From assembly GCF_900230185.1 (NCBI RefSeq), contig NZ_OCSR01000001.1, forward strand, positions 1,178,001-1,242,000: a stretch of DNA of 64,000 bases, read 5' to 3'. Position 1 is the stretch's first letter; every line of letters begins with the position of its first letter. The translations under genes and the position numbers were made by a program. The DNA is from Burkholderia sp. OK233 (GTDB lineage: Bacteria > Pseudomonadota > Gammaproteobacteria > Burkholderiales > Burkholderiaceae). A model generated the notes under the pieces. It was not told where the DNA came from and did not search any database. It worked only from the letters and a program-made list of their open reading frames with translations. Shown in pieces: positions 38,839 through 47,633 of the stretch.

Positions 38839-40257
38839 ATGACTCAAGCCGCTTTCCTCACCGCTTGCCGCGACGCCATCGGCGCCGCCCAGGTGTTGAC
38901 CGACCCGCACGACACCGCCCCCTACCTCACCGACTGGCGCCGCCGCTACACCGGCGCGGCCTGTGCGGTGCTCTGCCCGGCCACGCCTGACGAAGTCGCG
39001 GCGCTCGTCAAACTCGCCGTCGAACATCGCATCGCGCTGGTGCCGCAAGGCGGCAACACCGGTCTGGCCGGCGGCGCCACGCCGGATGCAAGCGGCGCGC
39101 AGGCGGTGATCAGTCTGCGGCGTCTGAACCGCGTGCGCGACATAGATCCGCACAACAACACGATTACCGTCGAAGCCGGTGTCATCCTCGCCGAAGTACA
39201 GAAGCACGCCGAAGAAGCCAGCCGCCTGTTTCCCCTGAGCCTCGCCGCAGAAGGCAGCTGCACGATCGGCGGCAATCTCGCCACCAACGCGGGCGGCACC
39301 GGCGTATTGCGCTACGGCAACACGCGCGAGCTGTGCCTGGGCCTCGAAGTGGTCACCGCGCAAGGTGAACTGTGGGACGGCCTGCGAGGACTGCGCAAGG
39401 ACAACACCGGTTACGACCTGCGCGATCTGTTCATCGGCGCGGAAGGCACGCTCGGCATCATCACCGCCGCCGTGCTCAAGCTGCATCCGCAGCCGGCCGC
39501 GCGCGTCACGGCGCTCGCCGCGCTCGCGTCGCCGCATGCGGCGCTCGATTTCCTGTCGCTCACGCAACGCGTAGCCGGGCCGCTTCTGACCGGCTTCGAA
39601 CTGATGTCGGATTTCTGTCTGCGACTGGTGGGCCGGCACTTTGAGCAGATGCGCTATCCGTTCGCCGAACCGCATGCGCAAGTCGTGCTATTGGAGCTGT
39701 CGGACAGCGAGAGCGAGGAACACGCGCGCGCACTGTTCGAGCGCCTGATGGAAACCGCGCTCGAAGAAGGCCTGGTCGAAGACGCGGTGGTCGCGGAAAA
39801 CCTCGCGCAGTCGCGGGCATTCTGGAATCTGCGCGAACACATCCCGCTCGCGCAGGCTGAGGAAGGTCTGAACATAAAGCACGATATCGCGGTGCCGATT
39901 TCGCGCATCGGCCATTTCATTGAGGAAACCGACGCGGCAATCGCGCAAGCCGTGCCGGGCGTGCGCATGGTCACGTTCGGGCATCTCGGCGACGGCAATC
40001 TGCATTACAACGTGCAGGCGCCTGAAGGCGTCGACGCAAAGGCATTCCTCGATACCTGGCAAAGCCCGATCAACCAGCTCGTCTACGACAGCGTGCACCG
40101 GCATCGCGGCAGCATCAGCGCGGAACACGGCCTCGGCCAGTTGAAGATCGACGAGGCGATGCATTACAAGCAGGACGTCGAGGTGCAATTGATGCGCGCC
40201 GTCAAACGCGCGCTCGACCCGCTGAACCTGATGAATCCGGGCAAGGTGCTACGCTAG
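38839..40257 (+). CDS. FAD-binding 2-hydroxyacid oxidase/dehydrogenase (GlcD family)
   Basis: The 472-residue flavoprotein has a PCMH-type FAD domain with GAACAVLCPATPDEVAALVKLAVEHRIALVPQGGNTGLAGGATPD and AEGSCTIGGNLATNAGGTGVLRYGNTRELCLGLEVV. The C-terminal substrate domain contains TFGHLGDGNLHYNV and RHRGSISAEHGLGQLK, ending LDPLNLMNPGKVLR. This is the D-lactate, D-2-hydroxyglutarate or glycolate oxidase group. The lack of iron-sulfur domains excludes GlcF or Dld-II fusions; D-2-hydroxyglutarate dehydrogenase is a good guess. It lies 74 bp after the DUF2069 gene. Confidence 0.9.
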   Translation: MTQAAFLTACRDAIGAAQVLTDPHDTAPYLTDWRRRYTGAACAVLCPATPDEVAALVKLAVEHRIALVPQGGNTGLAGGATPDASGAQAVISLRRLNRVRDIDPHNNTITVEAGVILAEVQKHAEEASRLFPLSLAAEGSCTIGGNLATNAGGTGVLRYGNTRELCLGLEVVTAQGELWDGLRGLRKDNTGYDLRDLFIGAEGTLGIITAAVLKLHPQPAARVTALAALASPHAALDFLSLTQRVAGPLLTGFELMSDFCLRLVGRHFEQMRYPFAEPHAQVVLLELSDSESEEHARALFERLMETALEEGLVEDAVVAENLAQSRAFWNLREHIPLAQAEEGLNIKHDIAVPISRIGHFIEETDAAIAQAVPGVRMVTFGHLGDGNLHYNVQAPEGVDAKAFLDTWQSPINQLVYDSVHRHRGSISAEHGLGQLKIDEAMHYKQDVEVQLMRAVKRALDPLNLMNPGKVLR

Positions 40258-40308
40258 GGTTTGAAGCCTTCGCCGTTTGGTGCGAGGCCCATTGCAGGAG
40301 TCGCTGTC

Positions 40309-41115
40309 GTGAAGATTCGAGTGCTGTCCGATCTGCATCTGGAGAACGACGAGCCCGAACTGGTCCCGCACGCGGAGGCGGATCTGATCGTGCTGGCCGG
40401 CGACATCCACAATCACGCGGCCGGCCCGCGCTGGGCCGCGCAGACTTTCGACGGCGCCGTGCCCGTGATCTACGTACCCGGCAACCACGAGTACTACGAC
40501 GGCGAATTCGGCGCGCTCGACACGGCGCTGTACGACGCAGCTGCCCAGGTTGACAACGTGCACGTGCTGAACAATGCCGCGCTGGTCGACCCGCAAGGCC
40601 GCTGGCGCGTGCTGGGCACCACCTTGTGGACCGACTTCGCGTTATTCGGCGCGGATCCGGATACGCTCGCCGAGTCCATCGACGCATCGCGCCGGGTGAT
40701 GCTCGACTTTCGCGGCCTGATCCAGATGAACTGGCCGCACGACACTCAGGACTCGCCGCGCGACTTCACCCCTGACGACTCCCTCGCGCTGCACCGGCGG
40801 GCGCGCGCCTGGCTCGAAAGCGAGCTGGCGAGGCCGTTCGACGGCAAGACGATCGTGGTCACCCATCACGCGCCGCATCGGCTGAGTCTGGCCGAGCGCT
40901 ACGCCGAGGATCGCGTGTCGGCCGGTTTCGTCAACCATTTGCCGGAACTGGTACGCTCGCCCGTTGCACTGTGGATTCACGGACATACGCATACGCCGTT
41001 CGATTACACGGTGAATGGCACGCGCGTGGTCTGCAATCCGCGCGGCTATTTCGACCGGCGCACCGGCCGGTGGGAGAATCCGCAGTTCGCGTGGGATAAA
41101 GTCGTCGAGATATAG
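40309..41115 (+). CDS. Metallophosphoesterase
   Basis: This calcineurin-like phosphoesterase of 268 residues starts at GTG 40309 (AGGAG eight bases before): VKIRVLSDLHLENDEPEL. All five metal-ligand blocks are seen: SDLHLE, LAGDIHNH, VPGNHEYYDGEF, VVTHHAPH and WIHGHTHTPFDYTVNGTRVVCNPRGY. It is 51 bp downstream of the FAD oxidase and probably cotranscribed. The substrate is unknown. Confidence 0.9.
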   Translation: MKIRVLSDLHLENDEPELVPHAEADLIVLAGDIHNHAAGPRWAAQTFDGAVPVIYVPGNHEYYDGEFGALDTALYDAAAQVDNVHVLNNAALVDPQGRWRVLGTTLWTDFALFGADPDTLAESIDASRRVMLDFRGLIQMNWPHDTQDSPRDFTPDDSLALHRRARAWLESELARPFDGKTIVVTHHAPHRLSLAERYAEDRVSAGFVNHLPELVRSPVALWIHGHTHTPFDYTVNGTRVVCNPRGYFDRRTGRWENPQFAWDKVVEI

Positions 41116-41237
41116 CATCGGCTTGGGGCCGATCTGGGTAGCGCGGCCAGGCGCCACGCACTACGCTGTTGTTGTCGTTGGATTCGGGTCTTCGACTCGG
41201 CCAAACCCGCCAGCCCGGTCATCTCCGGAGGTCGCTC

Positions 41238-41957
41238 ATGTGTGGTCGAATCAGCCAGTACCGCGATCCGCATCTGTACGCACGGCAGCTCGGCCTCGCC
41301 GATCCGCTCATGCTATTCGATGACGCCGACCGCCGCCCCGGCTACAACCTCGCGCCGGGCACCCACCCGCTTGCGATTTACCCGGACCAGACGCTGCACG
41401 CGATTCATTGGGGTTATTGCCCGGATTGGGCACGCGAGCAGCATCTGCCGCAGACAATTAACGCGCGCGCCGAAACCGCGTCGCACACACGCTACTTCAA
41501 GGATCTGTGGAAAACCGGGCGGGTATTGGTGCCGGCAGACGGCTGGTTCGAATGGCGCATGGAAGCGGCGTCCGGAACATCGCACGGCGATAACGCGGCG
41601 GAAGCCGAGGCAACGGTCCGCCAGCCCTACTTCGTGCACCTGAAAAGCGACGCGCCGATGTACCTCGCGGCGCTATCGAGCGTACGCGGCACGGAACCGC
41701 AAACGGAAGGCATGGGACTGGTGATCGTGACGGCCACCGCCGACAAGGGTCTGATTGACATACACGGCCGACGCCCGCTGGTGTTCGCGCCGGAGGCGGC
41801 GCGCAGATGGCTGGATCCGGCCCTGCAGTTCGACGAACTCGAGCAGCTCGCTCGCAGCGCCTGCCTGCCCGCCGCGCGGTTCCGCTGGCACCGGGTCAGT
41901 CCGGAGGTAGACCGCACGCTCAATGACGAGCCGGGTCTGATTGAAGCGCTGCACTGA
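41238..41957 (+). CDS. SRAP-domain protein (YedK/HMCES-like)
   Basis: The 239-residue protein begins MCGRISQYRDP. Removal of Met exposes Cys2, which in this family forms a stable thiazolidine cross-link with abasic sites in single-stranded DNA. Also seen are RPGYNLAPGTHPLAIY, INARAETASHTRYFKDLWKTGRVLVPADGWFEWRM (glutamate active-site region), LVIVTATADKGLIDIHGRRPLVF and late WHRVSPEV. GGAGG lies seven bases before the ATG. It protects abasic sites at replication forks. Confidence 0.93.
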   Translation: MCGRISQYRDPHLYARQLGLADPLMLFDDADRRPGYNLAPGTHPLAIYPDQTLHAIHWGYCPDWAREQHLPQTINARAETASHTRYFKDLWKTGRVLVPADGWFEWRMEAASGTSHGDNAAEAEATVRQPYFVHLKSDAPMYLAALSSVRGTEPQTEGMGLVIVTATADKGLIDIHGRRPLVFAPEAARRWLDPALQFDELEQLARSACLPAARFRWHRVSPEVDRTLNDEPGLIEALH

Positions 41958-42089
41958 ACGTGCGGAGCGCGGATCGAAACTGATCGGCAGCCCGACCGCG
42001 ATGACGCGGTAACGCGAAAGGCAACCGAAAAATGCAACGACAACAAGCTCAATTGCCGCGCGCCCGGCAACCCGGCGCGCCGGCCAGCC

Positions 42090-42248
42090 TCAACGATCGC
42101 GCTGCTGTCCGCGCAGATCAGGGCGCTCGACCTTGATCGGCACCAGTTGCGGCTGCTGGTCGCGCAGGCGGCGCAGCAGATCGCGCGATGCGGCGATTCC
42201 GATCAGTCCTAGCATGACGGCCACGCCGATCATCAGATGCGTATCCAT
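42090..42248 (-). CDS. Small single-pass membrane protein (52 residues)
   Basis: A short frame from ATG 42248 reads MDTHLMIGVAVMLGLIGIAASRDLLRRLRDQQPQLVPIKVERPDLRGQQRDR. It has one hydrophobic helix at residues 5-20, then a basic, glutamine-rich cytoplasmic tail. An AGAGGG ribosome site lies five bases upstream, and codon usage is like its neighbours. It is flanked by the SRAP gene (convergent) and a LysR gene. No family recognised. Confidence 0.6.
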   Translation of the reverse strand: MDTHLMIGVAVMLGLIGIAASRDLLRRLRDQQPQLVPIKVERPDLRGQQRDR

Positions 42249-42476
42249 GAATCCCTCTTCCTTCGATTGTTGCGATTGTTGCGGTTCTTGCGATTTGCCG
42301 AACGGCGGCTAATTGAACGCGTCCGGCTGAATGCGGCAGCGCATGAACCACACGTTAGCAAATCGACCCCGGCGCAGAAGTAAGGAAATGTTGCGGCGCG
42401 GCACTTATGTAACAGACTGTCACGGCACGACTGCCTGGAACCGTCAACAATGGTCAACCGCCCGTGTGGCGCCGTT

Positions 42477-43415
42477 TCAGCTGCGCGCGAACTGGCGCAA
42501 CTCTTCCTGATCGACGGCCAGCGTGACAGGCAGTTCGTCGCGCAAAAATTCGACCCAGGTTCGAATTTTCGCGTCCAGATACTGCCGGGACGGATACAGC
42601 GCATACAGATTCATTTCCTGCGAGGTGTATTCCGGCAACAGCCACACGAGATCACCGCTGCGCAGACCGCTAATCGCCGAGTAGATCGGAATCAGTCCGA
42701 CCCCCATGCCGCTGCTCACCGCGACCGCCATCGCTTCGGCGACATTCACCTGAAAGGTGGCCGGGCCGAGGGCGATGGTTTCCTCGCCATTCGGGCCGTC
42801 AAAGATCCATTTGTCGGTCGGGAATATCGGCGTCACCATTTGCAGACAAGTGTGGCGCGCGAGGTCTGAGGGCTTTTCGGGTACGCCGTGCCGCTCCAGA
42901 TAAGCCGGCGACGCGCACGCGATGCTGAACGCGCTGCACAGCCGCTGCGACACCAGCCCCGAATCCGGCAGGCCGGTCGCCAGCGTCAGCGACACGTCAA
43001 AACCCTCGTCGAGCAGATCGGGCATGCGCTGCGCGAGCGTCAGCTCGATGTGCACGTCCGGGTAGCGCTGCTGATAGCGGCCCACGGCCGGCACCACATA
43101 GTGTTGGCCGAAGCTCGTCATGGCGTGAACCTTGAGCTTGCCGGACGGGCGCGCGTGCGCGTCGCCGGCCTCCGCTTCCGCCTGATCCACGTACGCGAGG
43201 ATCTGCTCGCAGCGCTGCAGATAGCGCTCACCCGCCTCGGTCAGCGCGATACGGCGCGTGGTGCGGTTCAACAGACGCGTGCGCAGGTGCGCTTCCAGGT
43301 CGGAAACCGCGCGCGACGCATACGCCGTGGTCGTGTTCAGGTGCTGCGCGGCACCCGTGAAACTGCCCGCTTCGACGACGCGGACAAATACGCGCATGTT
43401 TTGAAGCGTATCCAT
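42477..43415 (-). CDS. LysR-family regulator, AaeR-like
   Basis: This 312-residue regulator has the helix-turn-helix VRVVEAGSFTGAAQHLNTTTAYASRAVSDLEAHLRTRLLNRTTRRIALTEAGERYL at residues 9-65 and a co-inducer domain from about 92 (LKVHAMTSFGQHYVVPAVGRYQQRYPDVHIELTL). It is divergent from the four-gene efflux operon starting at 43571, the same arrangement as aaeR beside aaeXAB in E. coli, where aromatic carboxylic acids induce. It probably senses a similar aromatic acid. Confidence 0.93.
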   Translation of the reverse strand: MDTLQNMRVFVRVVEAGSFTGAAQHLNTTTAYASRAVSDLEAHLRTRLLNRTTRRIALTEAGERYLQRCEQILAYVDQAEAEAGDAHARPSGKLKVHAMTSFGQHYVVPAVGRYQQRYPDVHIELTLAQRMPDLLDEGFDVSLTLATGLPDSGLVSQRLCSAFSIACASPAYLERHGVPEKPSDLARHTCLQMVTPIFPTDKWIFDGPNGEETIALGPATFQVNVAEAMAVAVSSGMGVGLIPIYSAISGLRSGDLVWLLPEYTSQEMNLYALYPSRQYLDAKIRTWVEFLRDELPVTLAVDQEELRQFARS

Positions 43416-43570
43416 ACTTTTTCCTGTTGATCCGCAGCGATTGTTACACGATTCGCAAAGGCGATTGTCTCATATTGCGTAAAAATCCCTTGCATCTTTA
43501 CCGGTTATTCCCCAATCAATCAAAAAATATAATGACGCACATGCTTCTATAGCCAATTTTGGAGGAAATC
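43416..43570 (+). promoter_or_regulatory. Divergent promoter region of the efflux operon
   Basis: An AT-rich gap holds a perfect TATAAT at 43528-43533 about 40 bp before the first efflux gene; no good -35 is at 17 bp. Upstream lies ATTCGC-N4-GCGATT (one mismatch) near 43454-43469, a plausible LysR-type dyad. GGAGGAA just precedes GTG 43571. Confidence 0.45.
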
Positions 43571-45208
43571 GTGCAGTCTCCGGTACAGAAAGGGGTCGCC
43601 GCAGCCGCGGTTCTTACGATCCTATTAACAATCGCCGGCTGTGCCAGTACCGGAGGCATTGCGCCGCAGGACCGCGGAATGGAGCCCTCCTCGCTCGACG
43701 CGGGCAACGCTATCCGGGCCGCCAACGCGGACGCCCAATGGCCGGCCGCCGACTGGTGGCGCGCCTATAACGACCCGCAGCTCAATGAGTGGATCGAAGC
43801 CGCGCAGACGGGCAATCCGAGTCTCGCGATCGCCCAGGCGCGCGTACGCGAAGCCGTGTCGATGGCGGGTGTCGCCCGTTCGGCGCTGTCGCCGCAAGTC
43901 AACGGCAGCCTGTCAATCCAGCGGCAGAAATGGGCCGACAACCTCTATTACGGCCCCGGCCCGCTCGCAGGCCAGCAGTCGTGGAACAACACCGGGACGC
44001 TGGGTCTGTCGCACAACCTCGATCTCTGGGGCAAGGACAAGAACGCCGCCGAGCGCGCGCTCGACGCCGCTCATGCAAGCGCGGCGGACTTCCGCGCCGC
44101 CCAGCTCGAACTGGAAGGCAACGTGGTGCGCACGTACATCGAGCTATCGATGAACTACGCGCTTCTCGATATCGCCAAGTCCACCCTGCAGCAACAGCAA
44201 CAGATCGTCGACCTGGCGAACCGCCGTCTGAAAGGCGGCATCGGCACCCAGCTCGAAGTGAGCCAGGCCGAAACGCCGATGCCGGAATACGAACGCCAGA
44301 TCGATGAGATCGAGGAAAAGATCGCCCTCGGCCGCAACCAGCTAGCCGCATTGGCCGGCAAGGGCCCGGGCGCGGGTGACGCGATCCAGCGTCCGACGCT
44401 CTCGCTCGACAACGCCCCCGCCGCTCTGCCGAGCGCGCTGCCTGCGGATCTGATCGGCCATCGGCCGGATGTGGTTGCGGCGCGCTGGACGGTTGCGGCG
44501 CAAGCGCGCGGCATCGACGTCGCCAAGGCCAGCTTCTATCCGGACATCAACCTGCTGGCGTCGATCGGCGGCTATGCGGCAATGGGCCCGCTGTTCCAGT
44601 TTCTGAAGGACCCGTCACATAGCTGGAGCGCGGGTCCGGCGTTGTCGCTGCCGATCTTCGACGGCGGGCGTCTGCGCTCGCAGCTCGGCGCGGCATCGGC
44701 AGGGTACGACGAAGCGGTCGATCGCTATAACCAGTCGATCGTCGGCGCGCTGAAGGATATCTCCGATCAGGTGATCCGGATCCGTTCGCTCGCGACCCAG
44801 GCGCAAGACGCAGACCGTTCGGTCGCTGCGGCGCGCAAGAACTACGACCTCGCGCGAGAAGGCTATCGGCGCGGTTTGACCGACTATCTGAATGTCCTGA
44901 TCGCGCAAAGCCAGTTGCTGCGCGCGCAGGAAGGCGTCGCAAAGATTCAGGCCGAGCGGCTGGGCGCGCATGCATCGCTGGTCACTGCTTTGGGTGGTGG
45001 ACTCGACGAACCGGCCAATGGCCCGCAGACGAACGAGACACTGCCGGCACATGGGAAGGGTAAGAGCAACGCCGCGGCAGCTGGTTCGAACACCGCGGCC
45101 AAACCGTCGGACGCGCCGGCGCAAACAGGCTCCGCCAGCCACGCGGATAATGCCGCGGCAAGCACGAACCACGCTTCCGCCAGCGTCAACGCCAGCGCGG
45201 GTGAGTGA
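43571..45208 (+). CDS. Outer-membrane efflux lipoprotein (NodT/OprM family)
   Basis: The protein has 545 residues from GTG 43571. The lipoprotein signal peptide MQSPVQKGVAAAAVLTILLTIAGCASTGG has a lipobox ending IAGC. Two outer-membrane-factor repeats follow (WWRAYNDPQLNEWIEAAQTGNPSLAIAQARVREA ... LPADLIGHRPDVVAARWTVAAQARGIDVAKASFYPDINLLASIG; PALSLPIFDGGRLRSQLGAASAGYDEAVDRYNQ). The C-terminal 70 residues are a low-complexity Ala/Asn/Ser tail. It provides the TolC-like duct for the pump. Its stop overlaps the aaeB-like start. Confidence 0.93.
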   Translation: MQSPVQKGVAAAAVLTILLTIAGCASTGGIAPQDRGMEPSSLDAGNAIRAANADAQWPAADWWRAYNDPQLNEWIEAAQTGNPSLAIAQARVREAVSMAGVARSALSPQVNGSLSIQRQKWADNLYYGPGPLAGQQSWNNTGTLGLSHNLDLWGKDKNAAERALDAAHASAADFRAAQLELEGNVVRTYIELSMNYALLDIAKSTLQQQQQIVDLANRRLKGGIGTQLEVSQAETPMPEYERQIDEIEEKIALGRNQLAALAGKGPGAGDAIQRPTLSLDNAPAALPSALPADLIGHRPDVVAARWTVAAQARGIDVAKASFYPDINLLASIGGYAAMGPLFQFLKDPSHSWSAGPALSLPIFDGGRLRSQLGAASAGYDEAVDRYNQSIVGALKDISDQVIRIRSLATQAQDADRSVAAARKNYDLAREGYRRGLTDYLNVLIAQSQLLRAQEGVAKIQAERLGAHASLVTALGGGLDEPANGPQTNETLPAHGKGKSNAAAAGSNTAAKPSDAPAQTGSASHADNAAASTNHASASVNASAGE

Positions 45209-47430
45209 AGAAGCCGACCATGCCAGCCTCCCCTTCTCTCGCCTCGCGCCCGACATCGTTCGCCGCGCTCTACTCAGCCGCCGTCGACTGGGCCCGCACC
45301 GACGGCCTCACGTGGGTCTATCTGTTCAAAGCGCTGTCCGCCTGCTTCCTCGCGCTCGGCATCGCGATGAAACTCGACCTGCCGCAGCCGCGCACCGCGA
45401 TGACCACCGTGTTCATCGTCATGCAGCCGCAAAGCGGGATGGTGTTCGCCAAGAGCTTTTACCGGATTTGCGGGACGCTGGTCGGCCTCGTCGTGATGCT
45501 GGCGTTGATCGGCCTGTTCGCGCAGCAGCCGGAACTGTTCATCGTCACGACCGCGATCTGGGTCGGCATCTGCACCGCGGGCGCCGCGCGTAATCGCAAC
45601 TTCAAGTCGTACGGCTTCGTACTGGCCGGCTACACCGCCGCACTCATCGGCATTCCGGCTTCACAGCATCCGGACGGCGCGTTTCTCAGCGCGCTCACCC
45701 GGGTGGCTGAAGTGGTAGTCGGCATTGTCTGCGCGGGCGCCGTCAGCGGGCTGGTGTTTCCACAGTTCGCCGGCTTGCAGATGCGCAGCACCGTGCGGGC
45801 GCGTTTCTCGGCGTTCGTCGAGTATGTGTCGGCCTCGTTGGCCGGCCGCAACGACCGCGCGCAGATCGAAGCGACCAATGCGGGCTTCGTCGCCGACATT
45901 GTCGGTTTCGAAGCCGCGCGCAGTGTCGCCGTATTCGAAGGTCCCGATTCGCGGATGCGCGGCGGCCGTCTGGCGCGTTTGAACAGCGAGTTCATGACCG
46001 CCTCGACGCGCTTTCACGCGCTGCATCAGTTGATGAACCGGCTGCGCGATGCGCACACGAGCGGCGCGATGGTCGCGGTCGAAGCGCTCGAACCGTACTT
46101 CAAGGAAATCGCGCCGTTGCTCGCAAAATCCGGCGAACCGGTGTTGAGCGCCGCGGATGCCGCGCACGCCGCCGCGCAACTCGACGCGTACAAAGCGGAG
46201 CTGCCCAAGCGCGTTCGCGAGACACGCGCCCCACTGGAGACGCAGCCGGACGCCCCGTTGCTCGACTTCGACACCGGCGCCGAACTGCTGTATCGCTTCA
46301 TCGACGACCTGCACGCGTACGCGGCCACCTATGCATCGCTTGCCGTCGATACGCACGAGCGTGAGCGCTGGATCGAGCGTTACGAACCGAAGACGAATGG
46401 AATTGCAGCGGGCGTCGCCGGCTTGCGCGCGGCCATTGTCATGATCGTGCTCGGCGCGTTCTGGATCGCGACCGCGTGGCCGAGCGGCTCGACCTTGACG
46501 CTGGATGCAGCGGCGGTCTGCGCGCTGGCGTCAGCGTCGCCGAATCCGAAGCGCACGGCGTTCCAGATGGCCGCCGGCACGCTGGTCGCTTCAGTAATGG
46601 GGATGATCGCCGTGTACGGCGTGTATCCGCACATCGACGGCTTTCCGCTGCTGTGCGCCGCGCTCACGCCGTTCCTGCTGCTCGGCGTATTCATGACGAC
46701 GCGGCCCGCGCTGGCCGGCTACGGCGTTGGCTACTGCATCTTCTTCTGTTTCCTCGCCGGCCCGGACAACCTGATTCACTACGACCCGAGCGGCACCATT
46801 AACGATGCGATTGCGCTGGTGCTGTCAATGCTGGTGTGCGCGATTGCCTTTGCCGTGCTGCTGCCGCCCTCGACGCCCTGGCTGCGCAACCGCCTGCTGA
46901 TGGATTTGCGCCGCCAGGTGGCGCTGGCGAGCCGCGCGGGCATGCGCCGGGTGCGTTCACGCTTCGAGAGCGGCGCACGCGATCTGATGTCCCAGATCAA
47001 CGCGCTCGCGCAGAACGAACCCGAGCTCAAACGCGACACCTTGCGCTGGCTCTTCTCGGTACTCGAAGTGGGCAACGCGATGATCGACTTGCGCGGCGAA
47101 GTGGCGGCGCTGCCTCGCGACGCGCGCTACGCGAAGTCGATGCCGTGGCGCGTCACCTTGCGTGCGATGCGCGACTCGGTGACCGCGCTGTTCGAACGGC
47201 CGCGTGCGGACCGCTTCGACCGCGCGCTTGCCGCCACCACCGATGCGATTGCCGCAGTTCAGCTAATGCTGGCCACCTTCACGCCACCGCGTGAGGATCG
47301 GCATCGGCTGCAACGCATTCTGAGTCAACTGCATTTCATTCGTACCGCGCTGCTCGATCCACAATCGCCGCTTGAACCGCTGATGAGCGGACGTGCCGAC
47401 GCGTCAGAAGGAGTTCGTCATGCCACGTGA
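45205..47430 (+). CDS. AaeB-like aromatic-acid efflux inner-membrane protein (FUSC family)
   Basis: This 741-residue fusaric-acid-resistance/AaeB protein has two membrane halves: TWVYLFKALSACFLALGIAMKLDLPQPRTAMTTVFIVMQPQSGMVFAKSFYRI (residues 30-85) and RAAIVMIVLGAFWIATAWPSGSTLTLDAAAVCALASASPNPKRTAFQMAAG (410-460). Each half is followed by a cytoplasmic helical region. It overlaps the upstream gene (GTGA) and is followed by an AaeX-like gene. It probably exports aromatic carboxylates together with the AaeA-like adaptor. GTG 45205 is used; ATG 45220 is an alternative. Confidence 0.92.
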   Translation: MKKPTMPASPSLASRPTSFAALYSAAVDWARTDGLTWVYLFKALSACFLALGIAMKLDLPQPRTAMTTVFIVMQPQSGMVFAKSFYRICGTLVGLVVMLALIGLFAQQPELFIVTTAIWVGICTAGAARNRNFKSYGFVLAGYTAALIGIPASQHPDGAFLSALTRVAEVVVGIVCAGAVSGLVFPQFAGLQMRSTVRARFSAFVEYVSASLAGRNDRAQIEATNAGFVADIVGFEAARSVAVFEGPDSRMRGGRLARLNSEFMTASTRFHALHQLMNRLRDAHTSGAMVAVEALEPYFKEIAPLLAKSGEPVLSAADAAHAAAQLDAYKAELPKRVRETRAPLETQPDAPLLDFDTGAELLYRFIDDLHAYAATYASLAVDTHERERWIERYEPKTNGIAAGVAGLRAAIVMIVLGAFWIATAWPSGSTLTLDAAAVCALASASPNPKRTAFQMAAGTLVASVMGMIAVYGVYPHIDGFPLLCAALTPFLLLGVFMTTRPALAGYGVGYCIFFCFLAGPDNLIHYDPSGTINDAIALVLSMLVCAIAFAVLLPPSTPWLRNRLLMDLRRQVALASRAGMRRVRSRFESGARDLMSQINALAQNEPELKRDTLRWLFSVLEVGNAMIDLRGEVAALPRDARYAKSMPWRVTLRAMRDSVTALFERPRADRFDRALAATTDAIAAVQLMLATFTPPREDRHRLQRILSQLHFIRTALLDPQSPLEPLMSGRADASEGVRHAT

Positions 47431-47620
47431 TATCGCCGTTTTCGACGCCTACGTGCCGGCCATTGTGCTGCTGTTTGTCGCGGGCGCCGCGCTTACCTGG
47501 GTGCTGGACCGCGTGATCGCCTATACGGGCCTGTATCGCGTGGTGTGGCATCCGTCCTTGTTCCGGGCCAGCTTGCTCGTGTGTGTGTGCGGCGTGCTGG
47601 GTCTCGCCGTTTATCGTTGA
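47420..47620 (+). CDS. AaeX-like DUF1656 small membrane protein
   Basis: The 66-residue protein MPRDIAVFDAYVPAIVLLFVAG... has two hydrophobic helices (VPAIVLLFVAGAALTWVL and SLLVCVCGVLGLAVY), as in DUF1656/AaeX. It overlaps the aaeB-like stop by 11 bp, with AAGGAG six bases before the ATG. AaeX is a constant partner of AaeA and AaeB but has no established function. Confidence 0.92.
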   Translation: MPRDIAVFDAYVPAIVLLFVAGAALTWVLDRVIAYTGLYRVVWHPSLFRASLLVCVCGVLGLAVYR

Positions 47621-47633
47621 TCAGAGTCGAAAC

